Shown in pieces: positions 8,386 to 17,058 of a stretch of DNA of 64,000 nt. How positions within the stretch are numbered: the stretch's first letter is position 1; the number at the start of each line of letters is the position of its first letter. The position numbers and the translations under genes are program-made. The notes below the pieces were generated by a model. The model made no database searches, was not told the origin of the DNA, and saw only the letters and a program-made list of their open reading frames with translations. The stretch is from Oerskovia flava (GTDB lineage: Bacteria; Actinomycetota; Actinomycetes; Actinomycetales; Cellulomonadaceae), in contig NZ_JAOXSR010000003.1 of assembly GCF_026163685.1 (NCBI RefSeq), positions 277,999 through 341,998 on the forward strand, read 5' to 3'.

Positions 8386-11300
8386 TCAGCACTCGTGCCC
8401 GTCGTAGCCGGCGGTGAGGGTCGCCGACTCGTCCCCGTGGGTGACGTCCCAGGTCGCGGTGCCGGGCTCCAGCGCCGTGGCCCGGGAGTTGAACGTCTGG
8501 AACGCTGACTTCCCGGGACCGACGTCGGCGAACGACTTCTTGCCGAACGGGGTCGTGACGGTGAGGTCGACGGGGTCGTCCTCGTCGTTGGTCGCCCGGA
8601 CCGTGAGGAAGGCCCTGCCCCCGAGGCAGCGGGCAGCCGCCTCGATCGTGACGTCCAGCTCGTCCGCCGCGACCGCGGACGTCGGGGTGATCGTGATCTT
8701 GTCGAGGTGGGGTGCGTACTGCGAGCGTAGGAGCACACCCGGCCAGACGTCGGAGGCGTAGGTCACCCCGTCGTAGTTGGGCTTCTCCTCGGACGAGAAC
8801 CGGATGGAGTTGGTGCCCTCGTCCAGCTCGACGAACACGGTGAGGTCCCAGAAGTTGTTCTGGTGGAACGAGTGCGGGAACGGCACCTTCTGGACCTCGC
8901 CGCCGTTCACCGAGATGTGGGCGTAGCGGGCGAGGGGGTCGGGGTTGTAGTGCGTGGCCGGCGACTGCTCCTGGTTGGAGTAGCGCACGGTCATCGCGTA
9001 CGTGCCCGCGGCGGGCGCCTCGACGTCGGTGAACGTCAGCGTGCTGGCGTTCCCCGGTTCGCCGCCGACGTTCGTGACGGCCTGACCACCGCTGGCCAGC
9101 GTCAGGGTCGACACCTCGGCCGTGCCGGCGAGCTCGCCGTCCTCGGCCTCGTAGTCGGTCCCCGTCAGGGCGTCCGCGTCGAAGCTCACGCGCAGCCGGT
9201 CGACGAGCGTCGTGCCGGAGCTGCCCTGGACCGTGACCTTGTTGATGCCACCGACCAGGAACGTCGTCACCTCGTCCGCGGTGGTGATCTCCCGGTCGTT
9301 GACGACCAGGGTGCGCCCGCCGTCACCGGAGGCGTCCACCGAGAGGTGAGCACCGGCGTCGGTGGGGGAGTAGACCCAGAACGTCACCGACTGGTCCGCG
9401 CCGACCCGTGCGACACCGGACCCGGACACGCCGTCGACGCCGTAGTCGAGGACCGCGCCGTCGAGAGAGGCGTACTCGGCCTCGTAGCTCTCCTCGGTGT
9501 GCTCGGCGTTCGGCAGGGACAGGTCGATCTTGTCGACGATCGCGTCGCCCACGGTCGCCCCCGTGCCGTCGAGGCTCCGTGCGGCGAGGGTGATGACGTG
9601 CTCACCGGCGGTCAGGTCGACGGTGGTGTCGGCGTGGTCCCACACCACCCACTTGTACCCGAGGGGGAGGTGGATCTCCTGCTCGGTGGCGGGGTCGTCG
9701 TCGACGCGCAGGAACACGTTGGTCGGGCCCTGGTCCTGGACGGCCGCGTAGGTGTTGAGCGAGTTCGCGAAGACGCTCAGGTCGTAGGTGCCGTCCTGGG
9801 GGACGTCGACGGTGAAGTCGAGCGTGACGTCCGACCCGGTGCGCAGACCGCCGACGTTGTACTCGCCGGACGTGTAGAAGCTGCCCTGGCGGGTGGGGCC
9901 ACCCTCGGGACCGTTGCGGGACCAGCCGGTCCCGGTGTGCGCGGCGTCCTCGGCCTCGTACGTCGCCTCCCAGACGGTCGGGCTGGTCGAGCTCGCGGAC
10001 GCGTTCGACCCGGGGGTGAGGACGACCTGGTAGGCCGACTCGGCGTCCAGCGCCGGGGCGTCGTCGCCGCCGAAGTGGACGAGGAGGCCGCCGTTGGTGA
10101 CCTGGGCGTCGTACTCGGCGACGGTGGGCGGGTTCGCGGAGTCGCCGATCTGACCCGTCCAGCCGATCTCCTTGATCTGCACGTGGACCGTGTCACCGAG
10201 CAGGTCGGTGGGCACGTTCTCGTAGGCGACGAAGGTCTCGCCGCCGGCGCCGCCGAGGATGGTGCGAACCTGCGCCTTCTCCTCGTCGAGGGTGGCCACG
10301 CCCTGCAGGGTGTAGCTGACGTTCGGGCGCGGCGGGGTGACCTTGACGGTGTTGCCGCTCATCTGCGCGTAGGCGTTGAGCAGCCACCACTGGCCGTTGG
10401 CGCGGTTGGCCTGCACGGCGGAGTCGGACAGGTTGCCGTCGATGTTCCAGTAGGCGATGTCGCCGAACACCTTCTTGTCCTCCAGCGCGGAGACCCACTG
10501 GATCATCTGGCCCGGCACGGAGGTGTGGTAGTTGAACGCGTACTCGGTGATGTTGATCGGCAGCTCGACGCCCTCGTGCTCGGTGCCGGCGAAGATGTCG
10601 CGCTCCCAGCCGCGGTATCGGTCGACCGAGCTGCGGATGGTCGCCGGGTTGGACAGCTCGTGCCAGGCGACGATCTCGGGCACGGTGCCGGCCTCGACGG
10701 TGTGGGCCATGAAGCCACGGACCTGGTGGTAGAGGATCGACGTGTTCGGTCCGCTGATGCGGGCCTCGGGCCACTTGTCCTTGATGAGGTGGTAGGCGCG
10801 GTCCCAGGCGGCGAAGAAGTCGGTCGGGTCGTCGAGCCAGCTGACGCGGTTGTAGCTCCACTCCCCGGTGCCGAACATGTTGCCCTCGGGCTCGTTGTAC
10901 GGCATGAGGACGATGTTGTCCTGGTACTCCTCGGGCAGCTCGAGGATCTGGTCGACCTGCAGCTCGAGCTTCTCCATGTACAGGTCGAGCTTCTCCTCGG
11001 GCGTGTCCCCGGGCCACTGGTACGGGAAGCCGCGGTGGACGTCGGTCATGTAGATGTACACGTCGCCGTCGGAGGAGTCGGCGATGGGCTTGACGACCTC
11101 GAGGGCGTCGGCGCCCGGGTGCTGCGGCCCGTCCTGGGCCTTGGTGGCCACGGTGCGCAGGTTGATGGCGTCCAGCAGGTTGTTCGAGGGGAGCCCCTGG
11201 TCGTACAGGCCGTACAACGTGCCCGAGGCCCCGCCGTGGAACGCGCCGGTGTCGTCCGCGAGGTCGACGGTCATCTGGCCGGGAAGCGTCACCCGGACGG

Positions 11301-12387
11301 TGGCCGTCACGGTCGTGCCGGTACCCACCACGACGCCGTCGACGGTGAACTGCCCGGTCTGGGCGTACGCGCTCGGGTCGATCTCGTCCCACTCGACGTC
11401 GACCGCGCGCGCGATCCCGTCGCTGAAGGTGGCGTTCGCCGTCACGGGCAGCGTGGGAGCCGTGCCGCGCGTCGTCTCCACGGAGAAGCTGGTCGGGGAG
11501 ACGGACTCCAGCGTCGGGAGGTCCTGCCCGTACAGCTCGGCCACGCCGTCCGCCCCCAGGGCTGCGCCGTAGACGCGGAAGTCGTCGAGGGCACCGTCGA
11601 AGAAGGGATGGCCGGACCAGAAGGGCTTGCCGAGGAATCCGGAGGTGGTGTTCGTCGGCGAGTGCATGACGGCGTCGAGGTCGAGGGCGGCGTGGGTGCT
11701 GCCGATCTTCCGGCCGTTGAGGTAGTAGGTGATCGTGGACTGGTCGATCACGGTGACCGCGTTGACCCAGCTGCCCACCGGGAGCTTGCCGACGCTGGAG
11801 ACGCCGACCTCGGCGCCGTTGTTGACCGGCTTGATGGACGAGCGCGAGCGTGGGTCGCCGCCGAAGGAGGGGGTCAGGAACGTCGCGCGGGTGTTGTCGC
11901 GGCCGAGGTTGTAGACCCACTGGAAGTCAGGTCCGCCGTCCCACCTGACCCAGGTGGAGATCGTGGCGGCCTCGAGCCCGTCGAACACGCCGTTCGGGAT
12001 CTCGACGTAGGGCGCGGAGGTCGATCCGGAGGCGCCGCCGGGCAGCGCGAGCGCGGCGCTCCCCGTCCTGGCCCCTTCGGGGAAGGTTGCGTTCGCCGCG
12101 TTGACGAGCGTCCCGTCCAGCCCGGAGGGGGACAGGTCCTCGATCACGCCGTCGCCGACCTGGGCGGGTTCGAAGTCGTAGTGCAGGACGAGCGCGTCGT
12201 CCGGCACGTCAGCGCTGGCGGCCGGTGCGAGCACCACGGCGGAGCCGAGGGTCGCCACGGTCAGGGTGGCGGCGAGCCCGCCGCTGATCGTCCTGAAGAG
12301 CGGAGTCGCGTGCTGGCGCGAACGCGCCTGTGTACGTCGTCGTACCACTGGATCCAACTTTCTCGTGTGACTGGACAGCCGGCGCAC
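8386..12387 (-). CDS. Secreted multi-modular glycoside hydrolase (clan GH-A-like) with LamG and CBM35-like modules
   Basis: This 1333-residue protein has a long signal peptide ending near residue 60 (VLAPAASAD). A LamG/concanavalin-like domain follows (~65-290), then an Ig-like domain (~295-375) and a (beta/alpha)8-type catalytic region (~385-760). The likely acid/base is Glu499 in MPYNEPEGN and the likely nucleophile Glu615 in NITEYAFN, a GH-A pattern close to GH39. Three modules starting YEAED, YEAEY and YEAED resemble CBM6/35 domains, and a Cys-containing C-terminal module (AARCLGGRAFLTVRA) recurs in actinobacterial hydrolases. The GTG at 12387 is a tentative start; GTG 12348 gives a more usual signal length. 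It is divergent from a LacI gene. Substrate and GH family are not certain. Confidence 0.8.
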   Translation of the reverse strand: MRRLSSHTRKLDPVVRRRTQARSRQHATPLFRTISGGLAATLTVATLGSAVVLAPAASADVPDDALVLHYDFEPAQVGDGVIEDLSPSGLDGTLVNAANATFPEGARTGSAALALPGGASGSTSAPYVEIPNGVFDGLEAATISTWVRWDGGPDFQWVYNLGRDNTRATFLTPSFGGDPRSRSSIKPVNNGAEVGVSSVGKLPVGSWVNAVTVIDQSTITYYLNGRKIGSTHAALDLDAVMHSPTNTTSGFLGKPFWSGHPFFDGALDDFRVYGAALGADGVAELYGQDLPTLESVSPTSFSVETTRGTAPTLPVTANATFSDGIARAVDVEWDEIDPSAYAQTGQFTVDGVVVGTGTTVTATVRVTLPGQMTVDLADDTGAFHGGASGTLYGLYDQGLPSNNLLDAINLRTVATKAQDGPQHPGADALEVVKPIADSSDGDVYIYMTDVHRGFPYQWPGDTPEEKLDLYMEKLELQVDQILELPEEYQDNIVLMPYNEPEGNMFGTGEWSYNRVSWLDDPTDFFAAWDRAYHLIKDKWPEARISGPNTSILYHQVRGFMAHTVEAGTVPEIVAWHELSNPATIRSSVDRYRGWERDIFAGTEHEGVELPINITEYAFNYHTSVPGQMIQWVSALEDKKVFGDIAYWNIDGNLSDSAVQANRANGQWWLLNAYAQMSGNTVKVTPPRPNVSYTLQGVATLDEEKAQVRTILGGAGGETFVAYENVPTDLLGDTVHVQIKEIGWTGQIGDSANPPTVAEYDAQVTNGGLLVHFGGDDAPALDAESAYQVVLTPGSNASASSTSPTVWEATYEAEDAAHTGTGWSRNGPEGGPTRQGSFYTSGEYNVGGLRTGSDVTLDFTVDVPQDGTYDLSVFANSLNTYAAVQDQGPTNVFLRVDDDPATEQEIHLPLGYKWVVWDHADTTVDLTAGEHVITLAARSLDGTGATVGDAIVDKIDLSLPNAEHTEESYEAEYASLDGAVLDYGVDGVSGSGVARVGADQSVTFWVYSPTDAGAHLSVDASGDGGRTLVVNDREITTADEVTTFLVGGINKVTVQGSSGTTLVDRLRVSFDADALTGTDYEAEDGELAGTAEVSTLTLASGGQAVTNVGGEPGNASTLTFTDVEAPAAGTYAMTVRYSNQEQSPATHYNPDPLARYAHISVNGGEVQKVPFPHSFHQNNFWDLTVFVELDEGTNSIRFSSEEKPNYDGVTYASDVWPGVLLRSQYAPHLDKITITPTSAVAADELDVTIEAAARCLGGRAFLTVRATNDEDDPVDLTVTTPFGKKSFADVGPGKSAFQTFNSRATALEPGTATWDVTHGDESATLTAGYDGHEC

Positions 12388-12434
12388 TCGCCCCCGGGTC
12401 GTCTCCTCCGTGCGAGCGCCCGACGCTGGGCGTG

Positions 12435-12448
12435 GTGAACCGGTTCGA
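12435..12448. promoter_or_regulatory. LacI-type operator, copy 1
   Basis: GAACCGGTTC (12437-12446) is a palindrome with a CG centre, typical of LacI-family operators. Over 14 bp it matches 12 positions of the site at 13672-13685. It lies 48 bp upstream of the secreted glycosidase start and 130 bp upstream of the LacI gene, so it can control both. Confidence 0.75.
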
Positions 12449-12577
12449 TTACGCTAGCCTGACCTGTGAGGGTGGTCAAGGGTGCGTTCACGACAACAGC
12501 TCGCCTTGTTCGACGGCGCGAGGTGGCCTCCATCAACCCCGCGGCGCGCGGGATCCACGGGCTGAAGGAGAGGGCAC

Positions 12578-13585
12578 ATGGCGAACATCGGAGACGTCGC
12601 ACGGGAGGCGGGGGTCTCGCGCAGCACGGTGTCGTACGTGCTGTCGGGCAAGCGCACGATCTCGCAGGAGACCAAGGACCGTGTGTACGCGGCGATCCAG
12701 CGGCTGGACTTCTCGGTCCGCTCCAGCGCCCGAGCCCTCGCCACGGCCCGCACCATGAACATCGGCGTGGTCGTCCAGTTCCACCACGCCGAGTTCCAGC
12801 CGGCGCTCGCCGCCTACCTCGTGGCGTTGTCCGACGCCGCCCGGGAGTCCGGCTACGGCCTGCAGCTCATCACGGACGGCGACGGCGTGCGTGCCGTGAG
12901 CGACGCCATCGCCGGGCGGCAGGTCGACGGCCTCGTCCTGCTGAACGTCGTCTCCGACGACCCGCGCCTCGATCCCATCGAGAACGCCGGGTTCCCGGCG
13001 GTCCTGGTCGGCATGGCCGACGGCTCCAGCGTGGACGCGGTCGACCTGGACTTCGCCAGCGGCGCGCAGACCTTGGTCAACCATCTCCACGCCAGGGGCC
13101 ACCGGGAGGTGACCTTCGTGCGCTGGCCGCAGGAGATCTACGAGGCCGGCCACACCTTCGCCACGAGGTTCGAGCGTGCCGCGCGCGCCAGGGCGCGGCG
13201 CCTGGGGATCAGGCTCGTCGACCACTACTGCCGTCCCGAGCCGGCCGAGATCCGCCAGGACCTGCGTGACCTGCTGCACCGCCGTGACGCATCCACCGCG
13301 TTGCTCGTCCACAACGACGGCGCCGTCGCGATGTTGCCGACCGTGCTGCACGACGCGCACCTCGAAGTCCCCCAGGACCTGTCGGTGGTCAGCCTGCACT
13401 CCTCCGAGCTGGCCGACTTCTTCGCGCTGCCCTACACCTCGGTCGAGTCCCAGCCCGAGCTGGTGGCGCAGTCCGCCGTGCGGCTGCTCACCCAGCGCAT
13501 GACGGGCGCCGCCGAGACGACCACCTCGCACATGCTCGTGCCCCCGACGCTGGCCGATCGCGGCAGCGTGCGCGACCTGAGCTGA
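12578..13585 (+). CDS. LacI family transcriptional repressor
   Basis: A 335-residue LacI/GalR regulator. The N-terminal HTH and hinge are classical (MANIGDVAREAGVSRSTVSYVLSGKRTISQETKDRV), followed by a periplasmic-binding-like sensor domain from residue ~60. An RBS (GAAGGAGAGG) precedes the ATG. It lies between the secreted glycosidase (divergent) and the ABC importer/GH31 operon (same strand). Palindromes with the core AACCGGTT occur in front of both, so it is very likely the local repressor, released by an oligosaccharide brought in by the importer. The inducer is unknown. Confidence 0.9.
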   Translation: MANIGDVAREAGVSRSTVSYVLSGKRTISQETKDRVYAAIQRLDFSVRSSARALATARTMNIGVVVQFHHAEFQPALAAYLVALSDAARESGYGLQLITDGDGVRAVSDAIAGRQVDGLVLLNVVSDDPRLDPIENAGFPAVLVGMADGSSVDAVDLDFASGAQTLVNHLHARGHREVTFVRWPQEIYEAGHTFATRFERAARARARRLGIRLVDHYCRPEPAEIRQDLRDLLHRRDASTALLVHNDGAVAMLPTVLHDAHLEVPQDLSVVSLHSSELADFFALPYTSVESQPELVAQSAVRLLTQRMTGAAETTTSHMLVPPTLADRGSVRDLS

Positions 13586-13614
13586 CCCGGCACCGCGCGG
13601 AGAGCGCGCCAATC

Positions 13615-13656
13615 ATCGAACCGTCGACTCCATCGGGGTTGACGGTTCGATTCTTT
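13615..13656 (+). terminator. Terminator hairpin after the LacI gene
   Basis: Arms 13615-13625 and 13641-13651 are perfectly complementary. Inner bases extend the stem to about 17 bp with two wobbles and a 3-nt loop, followed by TTCTTT. It probably ends lacI transcription. Its arms contain TCGAACC/GGTTCGA, the same half-sites as the operators, so it might also bind the repressor. Confidence 0.7.
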
Positions 13657-13671
13657 GTCAGTACTTTCAAC

Positions 13672-13685
13672 TCGAACCGGTTCGA
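13672..13685. promoter_or_regulatory. LacI-type operator, copy 2
   Basis: TCGAACCGGTTCGA is a perfect 14-bp palindrome 72 bp upstream of the sugar-binding protein gene. It is nearly identical to the site at 12435-12448. Its position suits repression of the ABC importer/GH31 operon by the adjacent LacI protein. Confidence 0.8.
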
Positions 13686-13757
13686 CAAGCCGGAGGCTGT
13701 GACATCTCCGGAACGGACCGGGACGCAGCAACAGCCCTCGATGTGGAGGAAAGTGCG

Positions 13758-15020
13758 ATGGCAACGAAGCGCAGGCGGAACCTCGCCGCACTGGGCACCG
13801 TGACGCTCGTGGGCCTGGCGCTCAGCGCGTGCGGTGCAGGCGGCGGAGCAGTGCCCGAGGCGACCGGCGACGCGAGCGAAGGCACCACGACCGACGAGAT
13901 CACGTTCTGGGACCCCTACCCCCAGCACACCGGCGGCACGCCGTGGGACGACCTCGTCACGAGCTGTGCGCCGGAAGGGTCGACGATCACGCGGACGGCG
14001 GCCCCGACGGCGGACCTGATGAACCAGCTCACGACGGCGGTCCGCGAGGGCAACGCGCCCGACGTGATCCTGCTGGACAACCCGGCCGTGCCGGAGGCGG
14101 TCTCCGCGGGTCTGGTCGCGGCCGCCGACCAGGTCGGCATCGACGCGGCCGGGATCGACGAGAACCTGCTCGGCCCGGGGGTGATCGACGGGGAGGTCTA
14201 CGGCATCCCGTTCGGCTCGAACGCCCTCGGTCTGTACTACAACGCGGACATCCTCGACGCGGCCGGCATCGACCCCGCGTCGATCACGGACTGGGCGGCG
14301 CTGGAGGATGCGCTCGCGGCGGTCACCGAGGCCGGCAGCGAGGGCATCACGTTCTCCGGCATCGCCGGCGAGGAGGGTGTCTTCCAGGCCCTGCCGTGGT
14401 TCTGGGGCTCGGGTGCGGACCTGTCTGACCTGGGGTCGGCCGACGCGGTCAGCACCGGCCAGGTCATGTCGGACTGGATCGGCGACGGGTACGCGCCGAG
14501 GTCCGCGGCGACGGACAACCAGTCGGCCTCCTGGGACCTGTTCCTCACCGGGGAGTACGCGTTCGGCGAGAACGGGTCGTGGTTCGCGGCCGCGGCCGCC
14601 GACTCGGGCTTCGAGGTCGGGGTGATCCCGATCCCGGCCAAGGACGGAGGAGTGGCGCCGGTCCCGACGGGTGGAGAGTTCCTCATGGCTCCGGTGCAGT
14701 CGGAGAACGCGTCCGACCACTTCGCCAACGCCGCCGCGGTCATCTCCTGCCTGACCGAGGGCGACAAGCTCCTGGAGACGAACGAGACGCTCGGGTACCT
14801 CGCGGCCAAGCCCGACGTGCGGGCCGAGCAGGTGGCGGCCAACCCGCTGTGGGAGCCGTGGGCACCCATCGTGGAGGGCGCCGAGGGTCGCACCACCGAG
14901 CTGGGCGCCGAGTACGTCGACGTCTCGGCACGTCTGAGCGAAGCCCTGCAGGTCTCGCTCAACGCCGCCGGTGACACGGCCCAGGTCGAGACCGCGTTCC
15001 AGGACGCCGGCGAGGGCTGA
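13758..15020 (+). CDS. Sugar ABC transporter substrate-binding lipoprotein (CUT1)
   Basis: A 420-residue extracytoplasmic binding protein of the SBP_bac_1 (MalE-like) family. The lipoprotein signal is AALGTVTLVGLALSAC, with the lipidated Cys at about 25. The mature part has a typical beginning, EITFWDPYPQHTGG, and later GIPFGSNALGLYYNADILDAAGID, a motif seen in most sugar SBPs. GGAGGA at 13745-13750 fixes the ATG at 13758. It heads the operon with two permeases and a GH31 enzyme and has no ATPase of its own, as is usual for CUT1 systems that share an MsiK/MalK-like ATPase. The ligand is probably an oligosaccharide. Confidence 0.9.
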   Translation: MATKRRRNLAALGTVTLVGLALSACGAGGGAVPEATGDASEGTTTDEITFWDPYPQHTGGTPWDDLVTSCAPEGSTITRTAAPTADLMNQLTTAVREGNAPDVILLDNPAVPEAVSAGLVAAADQVGIDAAGIDENLLGPGVIDGEVYGIPFGSNALGLYYNADILDAAGIDPASITDWAALEDALAAVTEAGSEGITFSGIAGEEGVFQALPWFWGSGADLSDLGSADAVSTGQVMSDWIGDGYAPRSAATDNQSASWDLFLTGEYAFGENGSWFAAAAADSGFEVGVIPIPAKDGGVAPVPTGGEFLMAPVQSENASDHFANAAAVISCLTEGDKLLETNETLGYLAAKPDVRAEQVAANPLWEPWAPIVEGAEGRTTELGAEYVDVSARLSEALQVSLNAAGDTAQVETAFQDAGEG

Positions 15021-15028
15021 TCCGCCGT

Positions 15029-15100
15029 CCCTGGCGGCGACGCCCGATGCCCTGGGTCTGCGAGCCCGTGAGCACCGAGCGCCGAGCGCCGCCGCCAGGG
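15029..15100. repeat. Intercistronic inverted repeat
   Basis: CCCTGGCGGCG (15029-15039) and its exact complement (15090-15100) flank 50 nt between the binding-protein gene and the first permease gene. Such stems can stabilise or partly terminate the mRNA so that the binding protein is made in excess. Confidence 0.55.
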
Positions 15101-15147
15101 TGGACGCCTCGTGCACCAGCCACCGTCCCGTCAGTCAGGTGAACCCC

Positions 15148-16122
15148 ATGTCGTCCTCAACGTTGCCGGCCCGAGCGCCGGCCGGTCCGCGACACCCCGA
15201 CCCGGCCGTGTCGCCGTCCGACCATCCCCGCCGGCGTCGGCCGAGCCTCTCGCCCCGATGGGCGGCGGCGGCGTTCGCGGCGCCCCTGGTCCTCTACCTC
15301 CTGCTGTTCTACGTGTACCCGCTCGTGCAGAACTTCTCGATGAGCTTGCACGAGTACGACCGCGCCACCTTCGTCTACGGCGGAGCGCCGTTCGTCGGCT
15401 TCGACATCTATGCCGACATCCTCGGCCAGGACCGGTTCCGGCGGATCGCGGTGCAGACCGCGGTCTTCACGGTCGTCTCCCTGGTCGTGCAGTACGTCGC
15501 GGGCCTGGGGCTCGCGGTGTTCTTCCGCCGCAGCTTCCCCCTGTCGAGCGTGCTGCGGGCGATGTTCCTCGTGCCGTGGCTGCTGCCGGTGATCGTCTCC
15601 GGGACGACCTGGCAGTGGATGATGAACGCCGACAACGGTGTCCTCAACCGGTTCCTCGGCGTCTTCGGGGCGGACCCGGTCTGGTGGTTGAACGCCGAGA
15701 ACGCGTTGATGGCGGTCATCATCGCCAACATCTGGCTCGGCATCCCGTTCAACCTCGTCATCCTGTACTCGGGCCTGCAGAACATCCCGGGCGAGCTGTA
15801 CGAGGCCTCGGCGCTGGACGGCGCCAGCACCCGGCAGCAGTTCTGGCGGATCACGCTGCCGCTGCTGCGCCCGGTCTCGATGATCACTCTGCTGCTCGGG
15901 CTGGTCTACACGCTCAAGGTCGTGGACATCATCTGGATCATGACCATGGGCACCGGCACGTCCCAGACCCTGGCCACCTGGTCCTACTCGATGGCGTTCG
16001 GCAAGGGCACCTCGGCCTCGATCCAGTACTCGGAGGCATCGGCCGTCGGCAGCGTCCTGCTCGTCGTCGCGCTCGCCTTCGGCCTGCTGTACCTCGCACT
16101 GCAACGCAAGCAGGAGGACTGA
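15148..16122 (+). CDS. Sugar ABC transporter permease (MalF-like)
   Basis: A 324-residue inner-membrane permease of the CUT1 family with about six hydrophobic segments, beginning AAAFAAPLVLYLLLFYVYPL. The conserved EAA loop that contacts the ATPase is visible as YEASALDGASTRQQFWRITLPLL. A disordered basic N-terminus precedes TM1. I chose the ATG at 15148, with AGGTGA about 6 nt upstream; an in-frame GTG at 15139 is an alternative. Its stop overlaps the start of the next permease by 1 nt (TGATG). Confidence 0.9.
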   Translation: MSSSTLPARAPAGPRHPDPAVSPSDHPRRRRPSLSPRWAAAAFAAPLVLYLLLFYVYPLVQNFSMSLHEYDRATFVYGGAPFVGFDIYADILGQDRFRRIAVQTAVFTVVSLVVQYVAGLGLAVFFRRSFPLSSVLRAMFLVPWLLPVIVSGTTWQWMMNADNGVLNRFLGVFGADPVWWLNAENALMAVIIANIWLGIPFNLVILYSGLQNIPGELYEASALDGASTRQQFWRITLPLLRPVSMITLLLGLVYTLKVVDIIWIMTMGTGTSQTLATWSYSMAFGKGTSASIQYSEASAVGSVLLVVALAFGLLYLALQRKQED

Positions 16123-16943
16123 TGCTGCACACCACGCATCGCACCTGGTGGAAGACGGCGATCGCCATGGTCCTGACCGCGGTCATGCTCTTCCCGGTCT
16201 ACTGGATGGTCAACGTCTCGCTCACGCGCCGCGAGTCCATCCGCCGCGGCGACCTGCTGCCGTTCGACCTCACGTTCGGGCACTACGCCACGGTGCTCTC
16301 CGAGCAGCTGCCCTATCTGGCGACCAGCCTCGTCGTCGGTCTCGGCACGGTCGTGCTGACGCTGGCCATCTCGATGCCCGCCGCCTACGCGATCGCCAAG
16401 CTCGCGCTGCCCGGCGGGCAGGGCCTGAGCTTCGTGCTGATCGTCGCCCAGATGGTCCCGGCGGTCGTCATGTCCCTCGGCTTCTACTCGATCTACTCGA
16501 GCCTGGGCGTGCTCAACACGATCCCGGGACTGATCGTCGCAGACTCCACCATCGCGGTCCCCTTCGCCGTCATGCTGTTCACGGCGTTCATGCGCGGCAT
16601 CCCGCGCGAGCTCGTCCAGGCGGCCCAGCTCGACGGCGCGTCGCCCTGGCGCACCTTCCGCTCCGTCGTCGTGCCGATCTCCCGCAACTCGGTGGTGACC
16701 GCGTCCCTGTTCGCGTTCCTGTGGTCCTGGTCGGACTTCATCTTCGCGTCGACGCTCAACCGCGAGGGCGGAGACCTGCGCCCGATCACGATGGGCATCT
16801 ACAACTACATCGGCGCGCAGAACCAGGAGTGGGGGCCGATGATGGCCACGGCGGTGGTCGCCTCCGTCCCGACGGCGCTGCTCCTCATCGCCGCGCAGCG
16901 CTACGTCGCCGCCGGCGTGACCGCCGGCGCGGTGAAGGACTAG
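16122..16943 (+). CDS. Sugar ABC transporter permease (MalG-like)
   Basis: A 273-residue partner permease of the CUT1 importer. It starts with a short cytoplasmic end and TM1 (AIAMVLTAVMLFPVYWMVNVS). The EAA loop is VQAAQLDGASPWRTFRSVVVPI. The family C-terminus is FIFASTLN... QRYVAAGVTAGAVKD. CAGGAGGA inside the end of the upstream gene acts as RBS, and the ATG at 16122 shares its A with the upstream TGA, so coupling is tight. With the upstream permease and binding protein it should import the substrate of the GH31 enzyme encoded next. Confidence 0.9.
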   Translation: MLHTTHRTWWKTAIAMVLTAVMLFPVYWMVNVSLTRRESIRRGDLLPFDLTFGHYATVLSEQLPYLATSLVVGLGTVVLTLAISMPAAYAIAKLALPGGQGLSFVLIVAQMVPAVVMSLGFYSIYSSLGVLNTIPGLIVADSTIAVPFAVMLFTAFMRGIPRELVQAAQLDGASPWRTFRSVVVPISRNSVVTASLFAFLWSWSDFIFASTLNREGGDLRPITMGIYNYIGAQNQEWGPMMATAVVASVPTALLLIAAQRYVAAGVTAGAVKD

Positions 16944-17058
16944 GGCACCGGTGCTCGACGGCACCAGCGGCACCGAAAGCACTTGCAGCACGGACAGCAC
17001 GGCATCACGCCGCCACGACCCTGCGGGTCGCGCGGCACCACGGGAGAGGAAGCGCACG

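Noticed and set aside
8863..12438. Open frame of 1191 codons antisense to the large glycosidase
   Set aside because: The opposite strand has clear signal, catalytic and CBM motifs. The antisense product is a repetitive Val/Gly/Arg/Asp string without domains.
13615..13651. Treating the hairpin only as a third LacI operator
   Set aside because: The half-sites are 15 bp apart rather than adjacent, and a long stem followed by TTCTTT fits a terminator better, though dual use is noted.
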